Position numbers and translations under genes: made by a program
Source: Flavobacteriales bacterium
GTDB taxonomy: Bacteria; Bacteroidota; Bacteroidia; Flavobacteriales_F; PHOS-HE28
NCBI GenBank assembly: GCA_016788635.1
Contig: JAEUSU010000035.1
Coordinates: 1 to 34,479 of the forward strand
Length of the DNA: 34,479 nt
Direction: 5' to 3'
Shown here: piece after piece, positions 32,917 through 34,479 of the stretch
Position numbering within the stretch: position 1 is the stretch's first letter
How the letters are laid out: each line of letters opens with the position of its first letter
The notes under the pieces: generated by a model
The model's input: only the letters and a program-made list of their open reading frames with translations
Database searches by the model: none
Told to the model about the DNA's origin: nothing

Positions 32917-34479
32917 ATGGCCAACGAATCACTCTTCTCCGCTTTCCCACCCGCCACGCACGAACAGTGGGAAGCCGTGATCAAGAAGGAACTGAAGGAC
33001 AAGGACCCGTCAACCCTGAACGTGCCGGTGGGTGGCAAAATGCTCCCCCCGTTCCACACGGCCTGGGACGGAGGCGGTACCGGCATGCGTAGTCGTGGCG
33101 TGAAGCGTGATGGCAACCCCTGGCGTGCGACAGTAGGCCTTGATGCACACGGGCCGATTGCGAACAAGCTGGCATTGGAGGCGCTTATGGGCGGTGCCGA
33201 TGCGCTGGAGTTCTACGGCAAACCGACCGACATCCACGCCCTGCTGAAGGATGTGTGGGTCGGCGCGATCGACCTTTCCGTGGACGGCAGTGAAGCAATG
33301 CTCGATGCATTGCTCGGTCTTCACGGCCGACAGAATACCCCGGCAACTGATGTCAGCTTCTGCCTCGGACTTCCGCATGATGCCGATGCACGTGGTCTGA
33401 AGGACAAGCTCGCGAAGCACCCGCGCATCCGCCTCTTCAGCGTGAGCGATGGAATCAGCAATCAGCAATCAGCAAATGAAGATTCCTCATTGCTGATTGC
33501 TGATTCGCGCACAGCCCTCTCGCAAGGCAGATCGCTGATCGAGCGGATGCTCTCTCAGGGCTTCCCCATCGACGATGCCTGCGCCCGCCTGCAATTCCGC
33601 CTGCATCTCGGTGACGACCTCTTCCTGGAAGCCGCTCGCATGCGCGCCTTCCGTGAAGCATGGGCTTCAGTCGTGGACGAATTCCAGCCTGAACACGACT
33701 GCTCGCACAACACATGGATCCAGGCGGTCGTTTCCTACCCTGCTGAGACGAAGTCAGCGCACGAGAACGTGATCCGCGCAACGTTGCAAGCCATTAGCGC
33801 GATCACGGGCGGATGTGATGGGCTCACCATCCCCACTCCTACCCTGCCCGAAGGCGATGCGCTGGCCCGGCGTGTGGTGCGCAACATCCACAACCTGCTG
33901 CGCGATGAGAGTTTTCTCGGTCGCGTGGCCGATCCGCTTGGTGGCAGCTACACCGTTGAACAACTCACCAACACAATAGCCGCTAACCTCAAGCCACTAG
34001 CCTCTAGCTCTACCGAGCACAAGCTAGAGTCTAGTGGCTCGCAGCTCGAGGCTGGCATTCCCAACCGCGAAGAGATCCCCCTCAAGTCCTACTACACGCG
34101 CGTGGACCTCGACGGGATGGAGCACTTGAACTACGCCGCAGGCATCCCGCCCTACCTGCGCGGCCCCTACGGCAGCATGTACGCTATCCGTCCGTGGACC
34201 ATCCGGCAATACGCGGGGTTCAGCACGGCCGAAGCGAGCAACGCCTTCTACCGCCGCAACCTCTCCGCCGGGCAGATGGGCCTCAGCGTCGCCTTCGACC
34301 TGGCCACGCACCGCGGCTACGACAGCGACCACCCGCGCGTGAAAGGCGATGTGGGCAAGGCCGGTGTGGCCATCAGCAGCGTGGAGGACATGAAGATCCT
34401 CTTCGACAGCATCCCGCTGGACAAGATGAGCGTGAGCATGACCATGAACGGCGCCGTGCTGCCCATCATGGCCTTCTTC
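32917..34479 (+). CDS. Methylmalonyl-CoA mutase, small and large subunits fused (partial)
   Basis: One uninterrupted frame of 521 codons runs from ATG 32917 past the window end. Residues 1 to about 356 resemble the small (MutA) subunit barrel: [20 protein letters not shown], a degenerate active-site face, and [22 protein letters not shown] linker of about 25 residues follows (359-380), encoded by an inverted repeat. From about 386, [20 protein letters not shown] and then [35 protein letters not shown] and [16 protein letters not shown] are the large (MutB) catalytic subunit. The usual C-terminal part of MutA is missing. The enzyme converts methylmalonyl-CoA to succinyl-CoA with adenosylcobalamin; the B12 domain would lie beyond this window. 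Confidence 0.9.
   Translation, partial: MANESLFSAFPPATHEQWEAVIKKELKDKDPSTLNVPVGGKMLPPFHTAWDGGGTGMRSRGVKRDGNPWRATVGLDAHGPIANKLALEALMGGADALEFYGKPTDIHALLKDVWVGAIDLSVDGSEAMLDALLGLHGRQNTPATDVSFCLGLPHDADARGLKDKLAKHPRIRLFSVSDGISNQQSANEDSSLLIADSRTALSQGRSLIERMLSQGFPIDDACARLQFRLHLGDDLFLEAARMRAFREAWASVVDEFQPEHDCSHNTWIQAVVSYPAETKSAHENVIRATLQAISAITGGCDGLTIPTPTLPEGDALARRVVRNIHNLLRDESFLGRVADPLGGSYTVEQLTNTIAANLKPLASSSTEHKLESSGSQLEAGIPNREEIPLKSYYTRVDLDGMEHLNYAAGIPPYLRGPYGSMYAIRPWTIRQYAGFSTAEASNAFYRRNLSAGQMGLSVAFDLATHRGYDSDHPRVKGDVGKAGVAISSVEDMKILFDSIPLDKMSVSMTMNGAVLPIMAFF
33454..33505. repeat. Inverted heptamer hairpin inside the mutase ORF
   Basis: ATCAGCA is repeated three times (33454-33474) and its complement TGCTGAT twice (33491-33504). 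The segment 33460-33479 pairs with 33487-33505 (one bulged A) around a 7-nt loop. It adds no stop codon and encodes about 20 polar residues (179-199) where other small subunits have a conserved helix start. Confidence 0.85.
33992..34039. repeat. Inverted heptamer hairpin at the small/large subunit junction
   Basis: AGCCACTAGCCTCTAGCT (33992-34009) pairs with 34022-34039 with one mismatch over 18 bp, around a 12-nt loop. Units GCCACTA and GCCTCTA give a 7-bp period. It encodes a Ser/Leu/Glu-rich linker (359-375) exactly between the two mutase subunits. Confidence 0.85.

Overview
The window looks like a GC-rich member of the phylum Bacteroidota, probably order Flavobacteriales. Evidence: a complete Na+-NQR operon, a type IX secretion system (T9SS) Plug protein, three secreted proteins with T9SS C-terminal sorting domains of type A or type B, few Shine-Dalgarno sites, and repeated matches to the Bacteroidota -7 promoter element (TAnnTTTG) just before start codons. 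No plasmid, phage, CRISPR or rRNA signal was found; the window is mostly ordinary chromosome with a few unusual insertions and fusions.

Layout. 1-500: tRNA-Ser(CGA) with a hairpin-rich flank, and a small Cys-rich membrane protein. 506-8136 (minus strand): nqrABCDEF followed by apbE, encoding the sodium-pumping NADH:quinone reductase and its flavin transferase; a four-helix-bundle (S23/IVP) gene flanked by inverted arrays of 7-bp repeats sits between nqrD and nqrE. 8168-13753: T9SS Plug (DUF5103), a type B sorting-domain surface protein, a beta-propeller with a type A domain, apaG and a small secreted protein. 13849-17090: an inorganic-carbon module of SulP permease, beta-carbonic anhydrase and SbtA-like bicarbonate permease. 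17101-19303: a perfect palindrome, a TetR-type regulator and a Thermus-type isocitrate dehydrogenase. 19342-24133: a zinc-ribbon protein (DUF6671-like), proline-catabolic PruA, a seven-repeat T9SS protein and a FtsB/DivIC septum protein. 24244-25178: an SdpR/SdpI pair. 25172-32271 (minus strand): a metal-efflux locus with a His-rich adaptor, an RND pump fused to its outer-membrane factor, a His-rich small protein and a porin-like barrel. 32310-34479: a SlyD-like prolyl isomerase with a His-rich tail, then a methylmalonyl-CoA mutase ORF running off the end, in which the small and large subunits are fused.

The least ordinary signal is a shared DNA architecture. At three places (3516-4089, 33454-33505 and 33992-34039) tandem 7-bp units of unrelated sequence occur as inverted pairs. 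One pair brackets the S23 gene inside the nqr operon. The other two lie in frame within the mutase ORF, one in a loop and one exactly at the small/large subunit junction. They may be one class of heptamer-based hairpin elements placed without breaking reading frames. This is inferred from the sequence alone.
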